Assembly (NCBI RefSeq): GCF_005871205.1
Contig: NZ_SWKM01000013.1
Coordinates: 496,001 to 560,000 of the forward strand
From: Marinobacter alexandrii
GTDB lineage: Bacteria; Pseudomonadota; Gammaproteobacteria; Pseudomonadales; Oleiphilaceae
DNA: 64,000 nucleotides
Direction: 5' to 3'
Every line of letters begins with the position of its first letter. The first letter of the stretch is position 1. Below, piece after piece: positions 8,533 to 18,426 of the stretch. The position numbers were made by a program, and so were the translations under genes. The notes under the pieces were generated by a model that had not been told where the DNA came from, did no database searches, and saw only the letters and a program-made list of their open reading frames with translations.

Positions 8533-9026
8533 TTCTCGGTCCTTAGCGCCGGCTCGCCGGCTAAATAAGAGGCTTCAGGGTAAATCATTGAGCGCCCGCC
8601 CATGGCGGTGCGCCCTAGTAGCATCCGGAATCGCATGGAATCCCGGTTGGTCAGCGTCATTTCAATCGGCCAGCTTTGATCCCCCACTACCAGCGTGGTT
8701 TCGATCACCAGCCGCAACTCCCTATGTCCACCCGAATCGGACACATCACGTTCATCCAGCACCTTGGCATCGCACTCCACCACCTGGTGCAGGTTGTTCT
8801 GGACCGGATGAACCCAAAATCGAACCCGGCGCTCGCCATTGGCGGTGTATGGTTCCGTGCGAAAGGTATGCAGGCACGAGGTACGGGCCCCGGTATCCAC
8901 CTTCGCCTTGATCCGGCCAATATCCAGATCCGGCAGTGCGATCCACTCCCGCCAGCCCAGGGCAACCTTATTGTCGTTGGGTTTCGGGGGGATGGACTTG
9001 ATCATCTCAACGGTCTTGGTCGACAT
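8529..9026 (-). CDS. rimB: RimB, retropepsin-like (DUF785) protease of the RimK system
   Basis: This 165-residue protein belongs to the family once labelled ATP-dependent zinc protease (DUF785) and now seen as retropepsin-like. The catalytic motif is clear: Asp44-Thr45-Gly46-Ala47 in [12 protein letters not shown]. Further conserved parts are REL-RLVIET and [12 protein letters not shown] near the C-terminus. In Pseudomonas the homologue RimB removes the glutamate tail that RimK adds to S6. I start at the ATG at 9026, with AAGGA eight bases upstream; this overlaps the mscS end by 20 bases. The longer frame to 9137 would be buried in mscS. The 4-base overlap with rimK indicates coupled expression of the opposing enzymes. 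Confidence 0.88.
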   Translation of the reverse strand: MSTKTVEMIKSIPPKPNDNKVALGWREWIALPDLDIGRIKAKVDTGARTSCLHTFRTEPYTANGERRVRFWVHPVQNNLHQVVECDAKVLDERDVSDSGGHRELRLVIETTLVVGDQSWPIEMTLTNRDSMRFRMLLGRTAMGGRSMIYPEASYLAGEPALRTEK

Positions 9027-9894
9027 CCAGCGGTTCCTTGTTAGCAGTGGTCTCCGGCCCCAGCAACTGCACCCGGAACGGCTCCGAATGACTGCCGGCG
9101 TAGATACTGGTGTGCGGGAATGGGATCTCGATACCATCCCGGTCCAGTGTCTGTTTGATTGCCACCATCATACTGCTGCGGCCATCCAGCACTTTGTCCT
9201 TGGGCACCCAAAAGGAAAACTGCAGGTCCACCGACGACGGACCAAACGCAGTTACCAGCACAAAGGGTTTTGGCTCTTCCAGGCAAACGGAGTTCTTTTC
9301 GGCCAATTTCAACAACAGCGCCTCAACTCGCTCTACATCTTCAGCGTAGGCAATACCCACAGTCAGGTCGAGCCGGCGAATAGGGAACCGGGACCGGTTC
9401 ACCACCCGGGTCTTGATCAGGGTTTCATTCGGAATCCGGACGTACAGGTTGTCCGGCGTCCTCAGTTTCACGCTTAGCATGTCGATGCCAACTACCTCAC
9501 CAATGGTGGCATCGGCCTCGATGACATCACCAATTTCAAAGGGTTTTTCCACCAGCAGGAACAACCCGCTGATCATATTGGAGGCCGAGGTCTGGGAAGC
9601 GAAACCAATGGCTACCGTCAGTATCCCGGCCGCGCCCAGAACCACATCGAGCGAAAACCCGGCCTCCCGAAGGGCTGCGACGGCAAACAACAGCACGATG
9701 ACGTAAAAAACCAGCCGGCGCACCATGACCGTGTGATGTCGGGTGCTGCGCTGTTCCATGAACCTCGCTGCACTGCGGCCCGCCACGGAGCCCAACACCA
9801 CACCCAGCACCAGCAGAAACAGCGAACTGGCCCATACCCCCCAGGCAATGTCGGTGAACACCGACATCACACCGGCCTGAATTTGTTCTAACAA
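9007..9894 (-). CDS. Small-conductance mechanosensitive channel (MscS family)
   Basis: This 295-residue inner-membrane channel would release solutes on hypo-osmotic shock. Three hydrophobic helices lie at about 18-40, 60-80 and 85-110. The pore-lining TM3 is marked by GAAGILTVAIGFASQTSASNMISG, a close match to the MscS signature, and it leads into the beta domain with EIGDVIEADATIGEVVGID. The C-terminal mixed alpha/beta vestibule follows. It is slightly longer than E. coli MscS (286). It sits between a DUF432-like gene, 23 bases upstream, and rimB, which it overlaps by 20 bases. A channel inside a RimB-RimK operon is unexpected and suggests osmotic or nutrient co-regulation. Confidence 0.92.
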   Translation of the reverse strand: MLEQIQAGVMSVFTDIAWGVWASSLFLLVLGVVLGSVAGRSAARFMEQRSTRHHTVMVRRLVFYVIVLLFAVAALREAGFSLDVVLGAAGILTVAIGFASQTSASNMISGLFLLVEKPFEIGDVIEADATIGEVVGIDMLSVKLRTPDNLYVRIPNETLIKTRVVNRSRFPIRRLDLTVGIAYAEDVERVEALLLKLAEKNSVCLEEPKPFVLVTAFGPSSVDLQFSFWVPKDKVLDGRSSMMVAIKQTLDRDGIEIPFPHTSIYAGSHSEPFRVQLLGPETTANKEPLDVDQDR

Positions 9895-9917
9895 AACGAT
9901 GACTCCCTCATACGGGG

Positions 9918-10736
9918 TTAACCAAACATGCGATCAAAGGCGCGGACAAGACGGCCACGGGCAATGGGCTCACGGGCTGGCCCAACCTGCTTGCACGGCC
10001 CTGCCGCTGCCAACAACGACTGGTCCACGTTCAGACTGGCCGAATTCATTTCGGTTTCACACACAACCGTCACCCCGGGTGTCCAGAGCTGGCCCCGTTC
10101 ATTCAGGTGCAGGGACAGCAACGGCGTCGGCAGGCTGAACCGCTCCAGCAACAGCGGCGCCGTCCGCTGGTTCACGATGGTGACTGGCGTGACCGCCCGC
10201 CACGGCCGCTTGGGCACTGCCTCCAACACCAACCGGGCAAAACTGGACGACGAATAGCACAGCTCCCCCTCCATGGTGTTGCGACCGACCCACGTGAGTG
10301 AAGGTGTTCCCAGCGGCACCTCGGTCAGAACCGTTTTCGTCTCGCCGACGCAGACCTTCATCCATACCACCGTGCCGACATAGATGACGCAGCGGCCACC
10401 GGCGGGGATCGTCAGCGGTTGAAAAGGGCGGATGACCGTGGGCAGGGACGCAACACCGGGAATAAAGGTAACGACATTGGAATCACCGGGGCGGATGAAA
10501 CGCTGTAGCTCCACGTCAGACGACGGCAAGGTGTGCCCGATGCTCTGGGTCCAGGTAACGGGATCTGTCTCCGGCGCCCGAGTCTGGGAGCGAACCTGCC
10601 ATTCCTGATCCAGAAGAGTCACCCAAAGACGCACTTGCCCCAGCTGATGATACTGGGTTTGCCCGGACGCCAGGGTGTACGGCTGAGCCCACACGCCGTC
10701 TTGCAGGCCTTCGGTTTGGGGTTCTATTTGTGCCAC
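9918..10736 (-). CDS. DUF432-like protein of unknown function
   Basis: I recognise this as probably a DUF432 protein, a beta-rich family that often sits beside mscS genes; the assignment is tentative. No signal peptide or membrane helix is visible, so it should be cytoplasmic or peripheral. The middle carries IRPFQPLTIPAGGRCVIYVGT and the later VTIVNQRTAPLLLERFSLP, both beta-strand-like. The start is uncertain. GTG at 10736 has AAGGAG four bases upstream, ATG at 10751 has no clear ribosome site, and GTG at 10769 would sit on a possible -10 element. It is the first gene of the rimBK operon, 23 bases before mscS, so it is likely a partner or regulator of that channel. Confidence 0.68.
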   Translation of the reverse strand: MAQIEPQTEGLQDGVWAQPYTLASGQTQYHQLGQVRLWVTLLDQEWQVRSQTRAPETDPVTWTQSIGHTLPSSDVELQRFIRPGDSNVVTFIPGVASLPTVIRPFQPLTIPAGGRCVIYVGTVVWMKVCVGETKTVLTEVPLGTPSLTWVGRNTMEGELCYSSSSFARLVLEAVPKRPWRAVTPVTIVNQRTAPLLLERFSLPTPLLSLHLNERGQLWTPGVTVVCETEMNSASLNVDQSLLAAAGPCKQVGPAREPIARGRLVRAFDRMFG

Positions 10737-10916
10737 GGGACTCCTTCGCATCTCACTGGCAGATTTCACTCACTATAATCCAATCATGGCAGCTCAGCGA
10801 ATATCCAAGTCTGTGATTTTATTGAATCCTTGGCATGTATTTACCCTTATGCCTGACTTTATAAATAAGGTACTCCAAATGTACCTCCAAGAGAGCAACG
10901 CGCGACAGGATTTCCC

Positions 10917-12320
10917 ATGACACAGCTGGTCTGGTTTCGAAACGACCTCCGCACCGCCGACAACCCGGCGCTCACCGCCGCCTGCAAAGCCAAGAGCGGC
11001 GTGCACGCATGCTTCATCCTTACACCAGAACAGTGGCAGGAGCACGACTGGTCCCCGGCCCGGGTGCACTTTGTCATTGCCCACGCCAATGCGTTGGCCA
11101 AGGAACTTGCGCAACTGGGTATTCCGATGACCTTTATTAATACCAAGCGATTCAGCGACAGCATCGAATCCCTGACGCAGCTTTGTCGCGATAAAGGCAT
11201 TGGCCATGTGCACTTCAACGAGGAATACGGGGTCAATGAGCGCCGCCGCGATAAGCAGTTGAAACAGGGACTGGACGCTGAGGACGTGGGAGTCTGTAAG
11301 TACCGGGATCAGACTGTGGCCCCGGTGGGTGACATCCTGAATCAGCAGGAAGAGCCATACTCGGTGTTCACGCCCTTTTCCCGCAGCTGGAAAAAATGGA
11401 TCGATGTCGCCCAACCGACCGTGCTGCCAATTCCCGAAGCCCAAGGCAAGCCGGTGAAGGCGGCGCGTGTGGAGGAGATACCCAAGGCGTTTCGCGATGC
11501 CCCGCCCCCGCTGGTAGAAACCGGTGCAGATGCCGCCCATGACCAGTTGGAAAGTTTCCTCAGCGAACGCGCCGGTGCGTATAAAGAAGATCGTGATTTT
11601 CCGTCACTGGATGGTACCAGTCAGTTGTCGCCCTATCTGGCCAACGGCGTGTTATCTGGCCGGCAGTGCCTGTTGGCGGCGCGCCAGGCCCAGGGCATGG
11701 GCGGCAATCAGGAGGGCCTGACCACCTGGATCAGTGAAATTGCCTGGCGCGACTTCTACATCAACATTCTTTACCACTACCCGCGCGTGAGCATGCATCG
11801 GGCGTTCAAAACCGACACTGAAGCGCTGACGTGGAATGAACCCGGTGAGAAGTTCGAGGCCTGGAAAGAAGGCCGGACCGGAATCCCGATTGTCGACGCC
11901 GCCATGCGGCAGCTGAATGAAACCGGCTGGATGCACAATCGCCTGCGCATGGTGACCGCCATGTTCCTGACCAAGAACCTGTTCATCGACTGGCGCTTGG
12001 GCGAGGCCTATTTCATGTCCAAACTGGTGGACGGCTTCCTGGCATCAAACAACGGTGGCTGGCAATGGAGCGCGTCGACCGGCACCGATTCAGCGCCCTA
12101 CTTCCGGGTGTTCAACCCAGTGACCCAGAGCGAGCGCTTTGATCCGAAGGGCTATTTCATCCGCCAGTGGGTGCCGGAACTGGCCAAGCTCGACAACAAG
12201 CGCATTCACGATCCCGGCAACAAAGGCGGGGTTATTCCGAAGGGGTATCCGCGACCGATCGTGGACCTGAAGGAAAGCCGGAAGGAGGCGATTGCCAAGT
12301 TTCAGGCGTTGAAGGATTAG
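10917..12320 (+). CDS. phrB: Deoxyribodipyrimidine photolyase
   Basis: Photolyase uses blue light, FAD and a folate antenna to split cyclobutane pyrimidine dimers. The 467 residues start with the Rossmann-type antenna domain (VWFRNDLRTADNPAL, residues 5-19) and end in the helical FAD-binding domain. That domain has the class I signatures ISEIAWRDFYINILYHYP, TGWMHNRLRMVTAMFLTKN and NNGGWQWSASTGTDSAPYFRVFNP. The WRDFY and WMHNRLRM blocks place it with CPD photolyases rather than cryptochromes. A TATAAA at 10860-10865 about 50 bases upstream may be its -10, without a good -35. It is transcribed away from the DUF432/mscS/rimBK operon and ends at a large inverted repeat. Confidence 0.96.
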   Translation: MTQLVWFRNDLRTADNPALTAACKAKSGVHACFILTPEQWQEHDWSPARVHFVIAHANALAKELAQLGIPMTFINTKRFSDSIESLTQLCRDKGIGHVHFNEEYGVNERRRDKQLKQGLDAEDVGVCKYRDQTVAPVGDILNQQEEPYSVFTPFSRSWKKWIDVAQPTVLPIPEAQGKPVKAARVEEIPKAFRDAPPPLVETGADAAHDQLESFLSERAGAYKEDRDFPSLDGTSQLSPYLANGVLSGRQCLLAARQAQGMGGNQEGLTTWISEIAWRDFYINILYHYPRVSMHRAFKTDTEALTWNEPGEKFEAWKEGRTGIPIVDAAMRQLNETGWMHNRLRMVTAMFLTKNLFIDWRLGEAYFMSKLVDGFLASNNGGWQWSASTGTDSAPYFRVFNPVTQSERFDPKGYFIRQWVPELAKLDNKRIHDPGNKGGVIPKGYPRPIVDLKESRKEAIAKFQALKD

Positions 12321-12335
12321 ATCAGACACAGCGTG

Positions 12336-12444
12336 GCAACAGACTGGAAGACTCTGCCAAAACACGCTGTGAATACGTCCCTGTACGCTCGGCTCCGCCA
12401 TCCATGGCTCCGCACGGTTTTGGCAGAGTCTTCCAGTCTGTTGC
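12336..12444. repeat. 28-bp perfect inverted repeat with 53-base GC-rich core (intergenic palindromic element)
   Basis: The arms 12336-12363 and 12417-12444 are exact reverse complements over 28 bases. They flank a 53-base core, 12364-12416, that contains CGTCCCTGTACGCTCGGC and CCATCCATGG. A transcript on either strand would fold into a long hairpin between two convergent genes (phrB and moeB), so it can end transcription from both sides. Length, symmetry and the core suggest a dispersed REP- or MITE-like element of marine gammaproteobacteria. I found no second copy in this window. Confidence 0.85.
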
Positions 12445-12451
12445 TATCGGA

Positions 12452-13201
12452 TCAGGGGGTACCACAGACTGGGCATTCAGGATCCCTCGCCAGTTTCATT
12501 TCGCGCCAAGCCATTTGCCAGGCATCAAGGATCAGCAACCGACCAACCATTGGCGTGCCGACACCGGAAATCACCTTGATGGCTTCCATGGCCTGGGCCG
12601 ATCCGATCATGCCGACCAGGGGCGCGATTACACCGGCCTCGGAACAGGTCAGTTCCTCGTTGCCCTGCTCGGGATAGAGGCAGTGGTAACAAGGGCTCTG
12701 GTCATTCCGGGAATCATAGACCGAGAGCTGACCTTCGCCCCGAATCGCGGCACCAGATATCAGCGGCACCTTGGAGGCCACACAAGCCCGATTTATGGCG
12801 AACCGGGTCTGGAAGTTGTCACAGCAATCCACCACCAGACTCGCTTCTTCCACCTGCCGGGCCAGAGCATCGCCGTCCAGGCGCTGGTTAAGGGCGGTGA
12901 CTGAAACCAACGGATTGATCCGCTGCACCCGGTTGGCCAGGGCTTCGGCCTTCGACTGCCCCAGTTCCGACTGTTCGAAGCCGATCTGGCGCTGGAGATT
13001 CGCCAGCTCAATGTCGTCGTCATCCACCAGGGTCAGTTGGCCCACGCCAGCCGCACCGAGATACAACGCCACCGGGCAGCCGAGACCGCCAGCGCCTATT
13101 ACCAGCACCCGAGCGGATTTCAGCGCCGTCTGACCCGCCACATCAAAACTGGGCATCAGAATCTGTCGGCTATAGCGCAGCAGCTCGTCATCACTGAGCA
13201 T
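12452..13201 (-). CDS. moeB: Molybdopterin-synthase adenylyltransferase (MoeB/ThiF/HesA family)
   Basis: This 249-residue E1-like enzyme adenylates the C-terminus of a small sulfur carrier (MoaD or ThiS) for cofactor sulfur transfer. The nucleotide-binding segment GAGGLGCPVALYLGAAGVG is at about 37-55, followed by LVDDDDIELANLQRQIGF, the ATP and substrate region. Two CxxC pairs (CYHC and CPVC near the end) form the usual structural zinc site. There is no rhodanese domain, so it is the short MoeB form. It overlaps the end of prmC by 11 bases, and this prfA-prmC-moeB order is the same as in Pseudomonas. MoeB and ThiF cannot be separated with certainty from sequence alone. Confidence 0.9.
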   Translation of the reverse strand: MLSDDELLRYSRQILMPSFDVAGQTALKSARVLVIGAGGLGCPVALYLGAAGVGQLTLVDDDDIELANLQRQIGFEQSELGQSKAEALANRVQRINPLVSVTALNQRLDGDALARQVEEASLVVDCCDNFQTRFAINRACVASKVPLISGAAIRGEGQLSVYDSRNDQSPCYHCLYPEQGNEELTCSEAGVIAPLVGMIGSAQAMEAIKVISGVGTPMVGRLLILDAWQMAWREMKLARDPECPVCGTP

Positions 13202-14081
13202 GTCGCTCTCCTCTCTGCTGATCCGATTTTGTTAAGCCACCGGGGCAACGCCCCAGTGTCATCCGATCACGGTCACCGTAGTCTTTCCGGGATTCCACCG
13301 CCCAGAAACCTCTTGCCTCCAACAACGAGCGAACTGCGGGGGCCTGATCAAAACCGTGCTCCAGAAGCAGCCAGCCACCAGGCTCAAGCCAGTCTGGCGC
13401 CTGCTCCACAATCTGTCGGATATCGTCGAGACCGTCCACACCAGAGACCAGTGCGGACGACGGTTCAAATCGCACGTCACCTTCATGGAGATGATGATCG
13501 GTATTAGCAATATAGGGCGGGTTGGACACGATCAGCTCAAATTTTCCGGAATTAAGGCCGGAAAACCAGGAACTTTTCAGCACCTCAACCGACAGCCCAA
13601 GCTCTTGGGCGTTTCTGCGGGCCAGTGTCACTGCTTCGTCCACGCAGTCGCAGGCAGTTACCTGCCATTGTCGCTGTTCACTGGCCAACGCCAAGGCAAT
13701 GGCACCCGTGCCGGTGCCCAGATCCAGAACCCGGGCCGCCGCCGGAAGCGGCAGGGACAACGCCGCTTCCACCAGGCACTCGGTGTCGGGACGGGGAATC
13801 AACGTTGAGGGGCTGACTAATAAAGGAAGAGACCAGAATTCCTGATGCCCCAGAAGATAGGCCACCGGCTTGCCGTCAGTGCGTTCGGACACCAGGGTAT
13901 CGAATTCTGCCGCCTGATCGGCGGAAACCTCGCGTTCTGGCCAGGCCCGGAAGCTGGTCCGACTCAGGCCGGTAACGTGGCTGAGCAGCAGCTCCGCATC
14001 CAATCGGGGGCTGTCGCCGCCGATACGCTCGACGGCCTGACGCAACAGACTCTCACAACTCAGCGAGGTGTTACTGGTCAT
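13191..14081 (-). CDS. prmC: Peptide chain release factor N5-glutamine methyltransferase PrmC
   Basis: PrmC methylates the glutamine of the GGQ motif of release factors, here presumably the adjacent RF1. It has an N-terminal helical domain, then a Rossmann fold with the SAM motif [14 protein letters not shown]. The active-site NPPY motif appears in IVSNPPYIA, which defines N5-glutamine methyltransferases. I chose the ATG at 14081 ([10 protein letters not shown]), which overlaps the prfA stop by 11 bases; the longer frame would begin inside prfA with atypical residues. The 296-residue length fits the family. Its C-terminal extension [15 protein letters not shown] overlaps the moeB start. Confidence 0.94.
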   Translation of the reverse strand: MTSNTSLSCESLLRQAVERIGGDSPRLDAELLLSHVTGLSRTSFRAWPEREVSADQAAEFDTLVSERTDGKPVAYLLGHQEFWSLPLLVSPSTLIPRPDTECLVEAALSLPLPAAARVLDLGTGTGAIALALASEQRQWQVTACDCVDEAVTLARRNAQELGLSVEVLKSSWFSGLNSGKFELIVSNPPYIANTDHHLHEGDVRFEPSSALVSGVDGLDDIRQIVEQAPDWLEPGGWLLLEHGFDQAPAVRSLLEARGFWAVESRKDYGDRDRMTLGRCPGGLTKSDQQRGERHAQ

Positions 14082-15159
14082 CAGCCAGCGACGCCAGCAA
14101 TTCGGCCTGGTGCTCCTGCTGCAAGGGCACCAGCACCGCATCCAGATCACCGGATACCACTTCGTCCAGCTTATACAGCGTCAGGTTGATGCGGTGATCA
14201 GTCACCCGACCCTGGGGGAAGTTGTAGGTACGAATCCGTTCGGAGCGATCACCACTGCCAACCAGACTCTTGCGGGTTTCGGCCATGGATTTCTGCTGCC
14301 GTTCCAACTCGGCATTTTGCAGCCGGGACGCCAGGAAACTCAAGGCCTTGGCCCGGTTCTTGTGCTGCGACCGCTCTTCCTGACACTCAACCACGATTCC
14401 GGTGGGCAGGTGGGTAATCCGGATCGCAGAATCGGTCTTGTTTACGTGCTGACCACCGGCACCAGAGGCGCGGAAGGTATCAACCCGAAGGTCCGACTTG
14501 TTGATTTCTACCGCCTCGGCTTCGTCCGCCTCCGGCATAACCGCCACGGTGCAGGCGGAGGTGTGAATGCGGCCCTGGGATTCGGTTTCCGGTACCCGCT
14601 GAACCCGGTGAGCACCGGATTCAAACTTCAAGGCGCCGTATACGCCGTCGCCAGCAACCCGGGCAATGATTTCCTTATAACCGCCGTGCTCGCCTTCGCT
14701 TTCGCTGACAACTTCAACCTGCCAGCGGCGGCGCTCCGCATAGCGACTGTACATCCGGAACAGATCGCCGGCAAAAATAGCGGCTTCGTCGCCGCCAGTA
14801 CCGGCCCGGATTTCCAGGAACACGCTTTTACCGTCGTTGGGGTCTTTTGGCAGCATCAGGCGCTGCAGCTCTTCGTCCAGTTCTTCGTTTTTCTGCCGGG
14901 CAACCGCCAGTTCATCCGCCGCCATTTCCCGCATATCGGCATCGCTGTCTTCAGCCAACTCTTTGGCCGCTTCGATGTCGTTCAGGGATTCACGCCAAGC
15001 TTCGAAGCAATGAACAATCGGCTCTATCTCGGCAAATTCACGGGACAGATCCCGAAACTGGCTCTGATTAGAAATAACGGACGCATCGCTGAGCAACGCG
15101 CTGACCTCCTCGAAGCGGTCAGAGAGCTGTTCGAGGCGAGATTGGATCGATGGTTTCAT
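14071..15159 (-). CDS. prfA: Peptide chain release factor 1
   Basis: RF1 recognises UAA and UAG stop codons and triggers peptide release. The 362-residue sequence has the helical N-terminal domain, the codon-recognition core, and the catalytic loop [19 protein letters not shown] containing the GGQ that PrmC methylates. The length is the usual one for RF1 (about 360). Its ATG overlaps the hemA stop (ATGA), and its end overlaps prmC, giving a hemA-prfA-prmC-moeB operon read on the minus strand. RF2 differs in its stop-recognition tripeptide and genomic context, and I am confident this is RF1. Confidence 0.97.
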   Translation of the reverse strand: MKPSIQSRLEQLSDRFEEVSALLSDASVISNQSQFRDLSREFAEIEPIVHCFEAWRESLNDIEAAKELAEDSDADMREMAADELAVARQKNEELDEELQRLMLPKDPNDGKSVFLEIRAGTGGDEAAIFAGDLFRMYSRYAERRRWQVEVVSESEGEHGGYKEIIARVAGDGVYGALKFESGAHRVQRVPETESQGRIHTSACTVAVMPEADEAEAVEINKSDLRVDTFRASGAGGQHVNKTDSAIRITHLPTGIVVECQEERSQHKNRAKALSFLASRLQNAELERQQKSMAETRKSLVGSGDRSERIRTYNFPQGRVTDHRINLTLYKLDEVVSGDLDAVLVPLQQEHQAELLASLADDQ

Positions 15160-16445
15160 ATTTTTTCCGGGGTGGTCGGCTCGTCTGCTTCCAGAACATC
15201 CAGCTGGTGCAATTCACGCAGCCATTCGGTCACCTCGGGACGTCCTTCGGTAGTGGCCTTGCGGACCTGTACCGACGGTTCATGCAGAAGTTTGTTGGTA
15301 AGACCACGAGCCAGACTGCGCAACACCGTTTCCGGATCGCCTCCGTTGCGGAGAGTACGCAGGGCTTTTTCGGTTTCCACATCGCGCAGGACTTCGGCGC
15401 GTTGGCGGAATTGCTTGAGCGTTGATACAGCATCCAGTGCGCGGAGCTGGTTGAGAAAATCCTGAACCCCGGAGGCGACCAGGTTTTCAGCTTCCCGGGC
15501 CGCGCCCTCACGGGACCGGATATTTTCTTCAATGACCTGACGCAGGTCGTCGACGGTATACAGATAGACATCGTCCAGCGAGGCCACTTCCGGTTCAATA
15601 TCCCGGGGAACAGCAATGTCCACCATGAAATAGGGCCTGTGCTTGCGCTTCTTTAACGCCCGCTCAACCGCACCCTTACCCAGAATGGGCAGCGGGCTTG
15701 CGGTTGAGGAAATGATGATATCAACGTCGGCCAGGTGTTCCGGGATTTCCGACAGCAGAATGCCCTTACCACCATGCCGACCAGCCAGGGTCTGGGCCCG
15801 CTCCAGAGTACGGTTTGCCACCAGGAAATCCTGCACGCCGGCATCGGCCAGGTGCCGGGCCACCAGCTCAATGGTCTTGCCGGCACCGATCAGCAGGGCC
15901 TTGTTGCGGAACATGTCGGCAAAAATGTGGTGCGCCATGCTTACCGCAGCGTAAGCCACCGACACCGGGTTTTCGCCGATCGCAGTCTGGGTGCGTACCC
16001 GTTTCGCCACCGAGAACGCCTGCTCAAACATTCGAGACAGGAAGGCGCCGCTGGCGTTGTTTTCCCGCGCCAGGGCATAGGCATCTTTCAACTGCCCGAG
16101 GATCTGGGGTTCGCCCAGCACCATGGAATCAAGCCCTGCTGCTACCCGCATCACATGCCGGACCGCCTCGGCATCCCGATAGACATACAGCGACTGTTCC
16201 AGCTCGGAGCAGTCGAGATCGTGAAAGCCCGCCAGCCAGCGCAGCACCGACGGCGCGCAGTCGTCATCACCCGCCAGGTACAGCTCCGTGCGGTTACAGG
16301 TAGAAAGAATGGCCGCCTCAGTAGCACCAGACGCCGCCCGCAATTCGGCAAAGGCGTGCGCCATGTGCTCCGGTGTGAACGCCACGCGCTCGCGCAGCTC
16401 TACCGGAGCTGTACGATGATTGATTCCGAGCGTTACCAGTGCCAT
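15156..16445 (-). CDS. hemA: Glutamyl-tRNA reductase
   Basis: HemA reduces glutamyl-tRNA(Glu) to glutamate-1-semialdehyde, the first step of C5 haem synthesis. With the start at 16445 ([14 protein letters not shown]) the protein has 429 residues and the catalytic cysteine falls at the canonical Cys50 in [10 protein letters not shown]. An upstream in-frame ATG five codons earlier exists but shifts this numbering. The NADPH-binding domain and the C-terminal dimerisation helix ([17 protein letters not shown] and following) are present. It is transcribed divergently from the TPR-lolB-ispE cluster, with a 235-bp gap, and leads the prfA-prmC-moeB operon. Confidence 0.96.
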   Translation of the reverse strand: MALVTLGINHRTAPVELRERVAFTPEHMAHAFAELRAASGATEAAILSTCNRTELYLAGDDDCAPSVLRWLAGFHDLDCSELEQSLYVYRDAEAVRHVMRVAAGLDSMVLGEPQILGQLKDAYALARENNASGAFLSRMFEQAFSVAKRVRTQTAIGENPVSVAYAAVSMAHHIFADMFRNKALLIGAGKTIELVARHLADAGVQDFLVANRTLERAQTLAGRHGGKGILLSEIPEHLADVDIIISSTASPLPILGKGAVERALKKRKHRPYFMVDIAVPRDIEPEVASLDDVYLYTVDDLRQVIEENIRSREGAAREAENLVASGVQDFLNQLRALDAVSTLKQFRQRAEVLRDVETEKALRTLRNGGDPETVLRSLARGLTNKLLHEPSVQVRKATTEGRPEVTEWLRELHQLDVLEADEPTTPEKI

Positions 16446-16680
16446 GTCTTGGTTGTACAACCTTATGCCAACAGGGGTTAATGTCAGACATTTTAACGAC
16501 CAGCGCCCTCCGCTGCCACCTTAATGCCGGAACGCTGCGGCAAGTGCGGACAGGTTGGGCAAGATCAGGCGCTTATGCCATTATAGGGAACCGGCCACGG
16601 CCGCGAGCCGATCCAGCTCAAACCAGCGGCGGGTTGGCGTCAATCTCTGATGAGCTGTCGACAGAATCACGGGAAGTTGC

Positions 16681-18426
16681 ATGCAAAGATCCGCACCCTT
16701 ACTGGCCACCTGCCTGCTAGGCCTCTCCCTCGCCGGTTGTGCCAGCCTGAATGGCTCCGGGGAAACCACCAGCACTGAAGCCCAAGCCGCCCCCGAGGTA
16801 AAACCCGCCAGTGAGGCGAGCATTGAGTATGCCGACTTCGAGCCGGACGTTCTTTATCTCCTTCTTACCGGTGAGATTGCCGCTCAGCGCGGCCGCTACG
16901 ACGTCACCCTGGTGAACTACCTGAAGGCAGCCCAGAAGTCTCGGGATAAAGGCGTCATCGAACGCGCCATGCGCATTGCCCAATCCCTCAATGGCGACAA
17001 CGCCCAGAGGCAACTCGCTGAACTGTGGCTGGAGGTCGATCCCGACAATCTGCAGGCCCTGCGGGTATCCGCCATCCAGGCCATCAAGCGCAACGAACTG
17101 AATACTGCGCTAGGCCACATGGAAAAAATCATGAACCAGGGAGGCGATGCTGATTTCGACAGCCTTGCCGCCATGGCCGGCAATCTCCCTCCGGAACAGC
17201 AGCAAGAACTACTGCAGCTATATAAGGAGATGGCGGAGCGCTACCCGAATTCTCCCGAACTCGAATACAGCATTTCACTGCTATTAAAAGTAACCGGCGA
17301 TCCTGGTCAGGCCCTGAACCGACTGACCCCGCTGCTGGACGAGCACCCCAACTTCCAGCCAGCGATTATTCTCAGAGGCGACCTGCTCTATCAGGAAAAT
17401 GCCCAGAAGCAGGCGCTTGATTACCTGATGACCAACACCCGCCGCTTCCCGAACAACCGCCGCATGGGCACACTTTATGGCCGCATGCTGTTGGGCGAGG
17501 GCGAATTGCAGGCCGCCCAGGACGAATTCAAGCGCCTGGTGCAGCAGTACCCGAACACTCCGGGCCTTCGTTTGTCACACGCCCTGGTTGCCATGGAAAA
17601 CGGCCAGACTGATCTGGCCAGACAGGAACTGAATCGCCTGATCCAGCAGGGGCACCACGCCAACGAAGCCAACTATTACCTGGGGCGGCTGGAAGACGAG
17701 GCCGGCAATATCCAGCAGGCCATCAGCTATTATCAGAGCGTTGCCCAGGGCAACTACTATTTCCCGGCACTGGCGCGCACCAGCGAGCTTTTGGCCGAAG
17801 AAGATCGACTGGACGATGCCGTTGCCAATATTCGCAGCCTGAAAGGCGCCAACCCGCAACAAGCCGAGAACTTCTGGCTGCTGGAAGTGAACCTGCTGCT
17901 GGACCAGAACCGCAATCAGTCCGCCCTGGAAACTGCCACCGAGGCACTGGACGAATTCCCCGGCAATATCCAGATTCGCTACGCCCGAGCCATGATGCTG
18001 GACACCCTGGATCAGCCGGGACGCGCCGAGAAAGACCTCAAGCACATCATCGACGAGGATCCGGGCAATGCGGTCGCCCTCAATGCCCTGGGTTACATCC
18101 TGACCACCCGAACCGATCGCCTGAAGGAAGCCCGCAATTACATTGAGCGCGCCCTGGCCCTGGATCCGGAAAACCCCGCCATTCTCGACAGCATGGGCTG
18201 GGTCCTGTTCCGGGAAGGACAGCTGCAAACTGCCCTCGACTACCTGGCACGGGCCTGGTCCGCATTCCCCGATCCGGAAGTCGCTGCTCACTATGGTGAG
18301 GCGCTGTGGGTAAGCGGTGCCGAGGATCAGGCCCGCATCGTCTGGAAGGAAGGCCTGGAACAGGATGCTGACCACAGTGTTTTGCGGGAAACCATCGACC
18401 GGCTGACCGACAACGGTGATCTGTAA
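16681..18426 (+). CDS. Tetratricopeptide-repeat lipoprotein
   Basis: This 581-residue protein is built of many TPR helical pairs, giving a scaffold for protein contacts. It starts with a lipoprotein signal (MQRSAPLLATCLLGLSLAGC) whose lipobox LAGC puts the modified cysteine at residue 20. The +2 residue is Ala, so LolCDE would sort it to the outer membrane. It corresponds to the TPR protein found between hemA and lolB in Pseudomonas. The stop codon overlaps the lolB ATG by one base. Placement beside lolB hints at a role in outer-membrane biogenesis, but no function can be stated from sequence. Confidence 0.9.
   Translation: MQRSAPLLATCLLGLSLAGCASLNGSGETTSTEAQAAPEVKPASEASIEYADFEPDVLYLLLTGEIAAQRGRYDVTLVNYLKAAQKSRDKGVIERAMRIAQSLNGDNAQRQLAELWLEVDPDNLQALRVSAIQAIKRNELNTALGHMEKIMNQGGDADFDSLAAMAGNLPPEQQQELLQLYKEMAERYPNSPELEYSISLLLKVTGDPGQALNRLTPLLDEHPNFQPAIILRGDLLYQENAQKQALDYLMTNTRRFPNNRRMGTLYGRMLLGEGELQAAQDEFKRLVQQYPNTPGLRLSHALVAMENGQTDLARQELNRLIQQGHHANEANYYLGRLEDEAGNIQQAISYYQSVAQGNYYFPALARTSELLAEEDRLDDAVANIRSLKGANPQQAENFWLLEVNLLLDQNRNQSALETATEALDEFPGNIQIRYARAMMLDTLDQPGRAEKDLKHIIDEDPGNAVALNALGYILTTRTDRLKEARNYIERALALDPENPAILDSMGWVLFREGQLQTALDYLARAWSAFPDPEVAAHYGEALWVSGAEDQARIVWKEGLEQDADHSVLRETIDRLTDNGDL

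Noticed and set aside
9027..9137. N-terminal extension of rimB to 9137
   Set aside because: It lies inside mscS, has a different composition (SRSHSRTPVSTPAVIRSRSG) and lacks a ribosome site.
10774..10779. TATAAT as a promoter for phrB
   Set aside because: There is no -35 at 16-18 bp, and the distance to the phrB ATG is over 130 bases; too weak to list.
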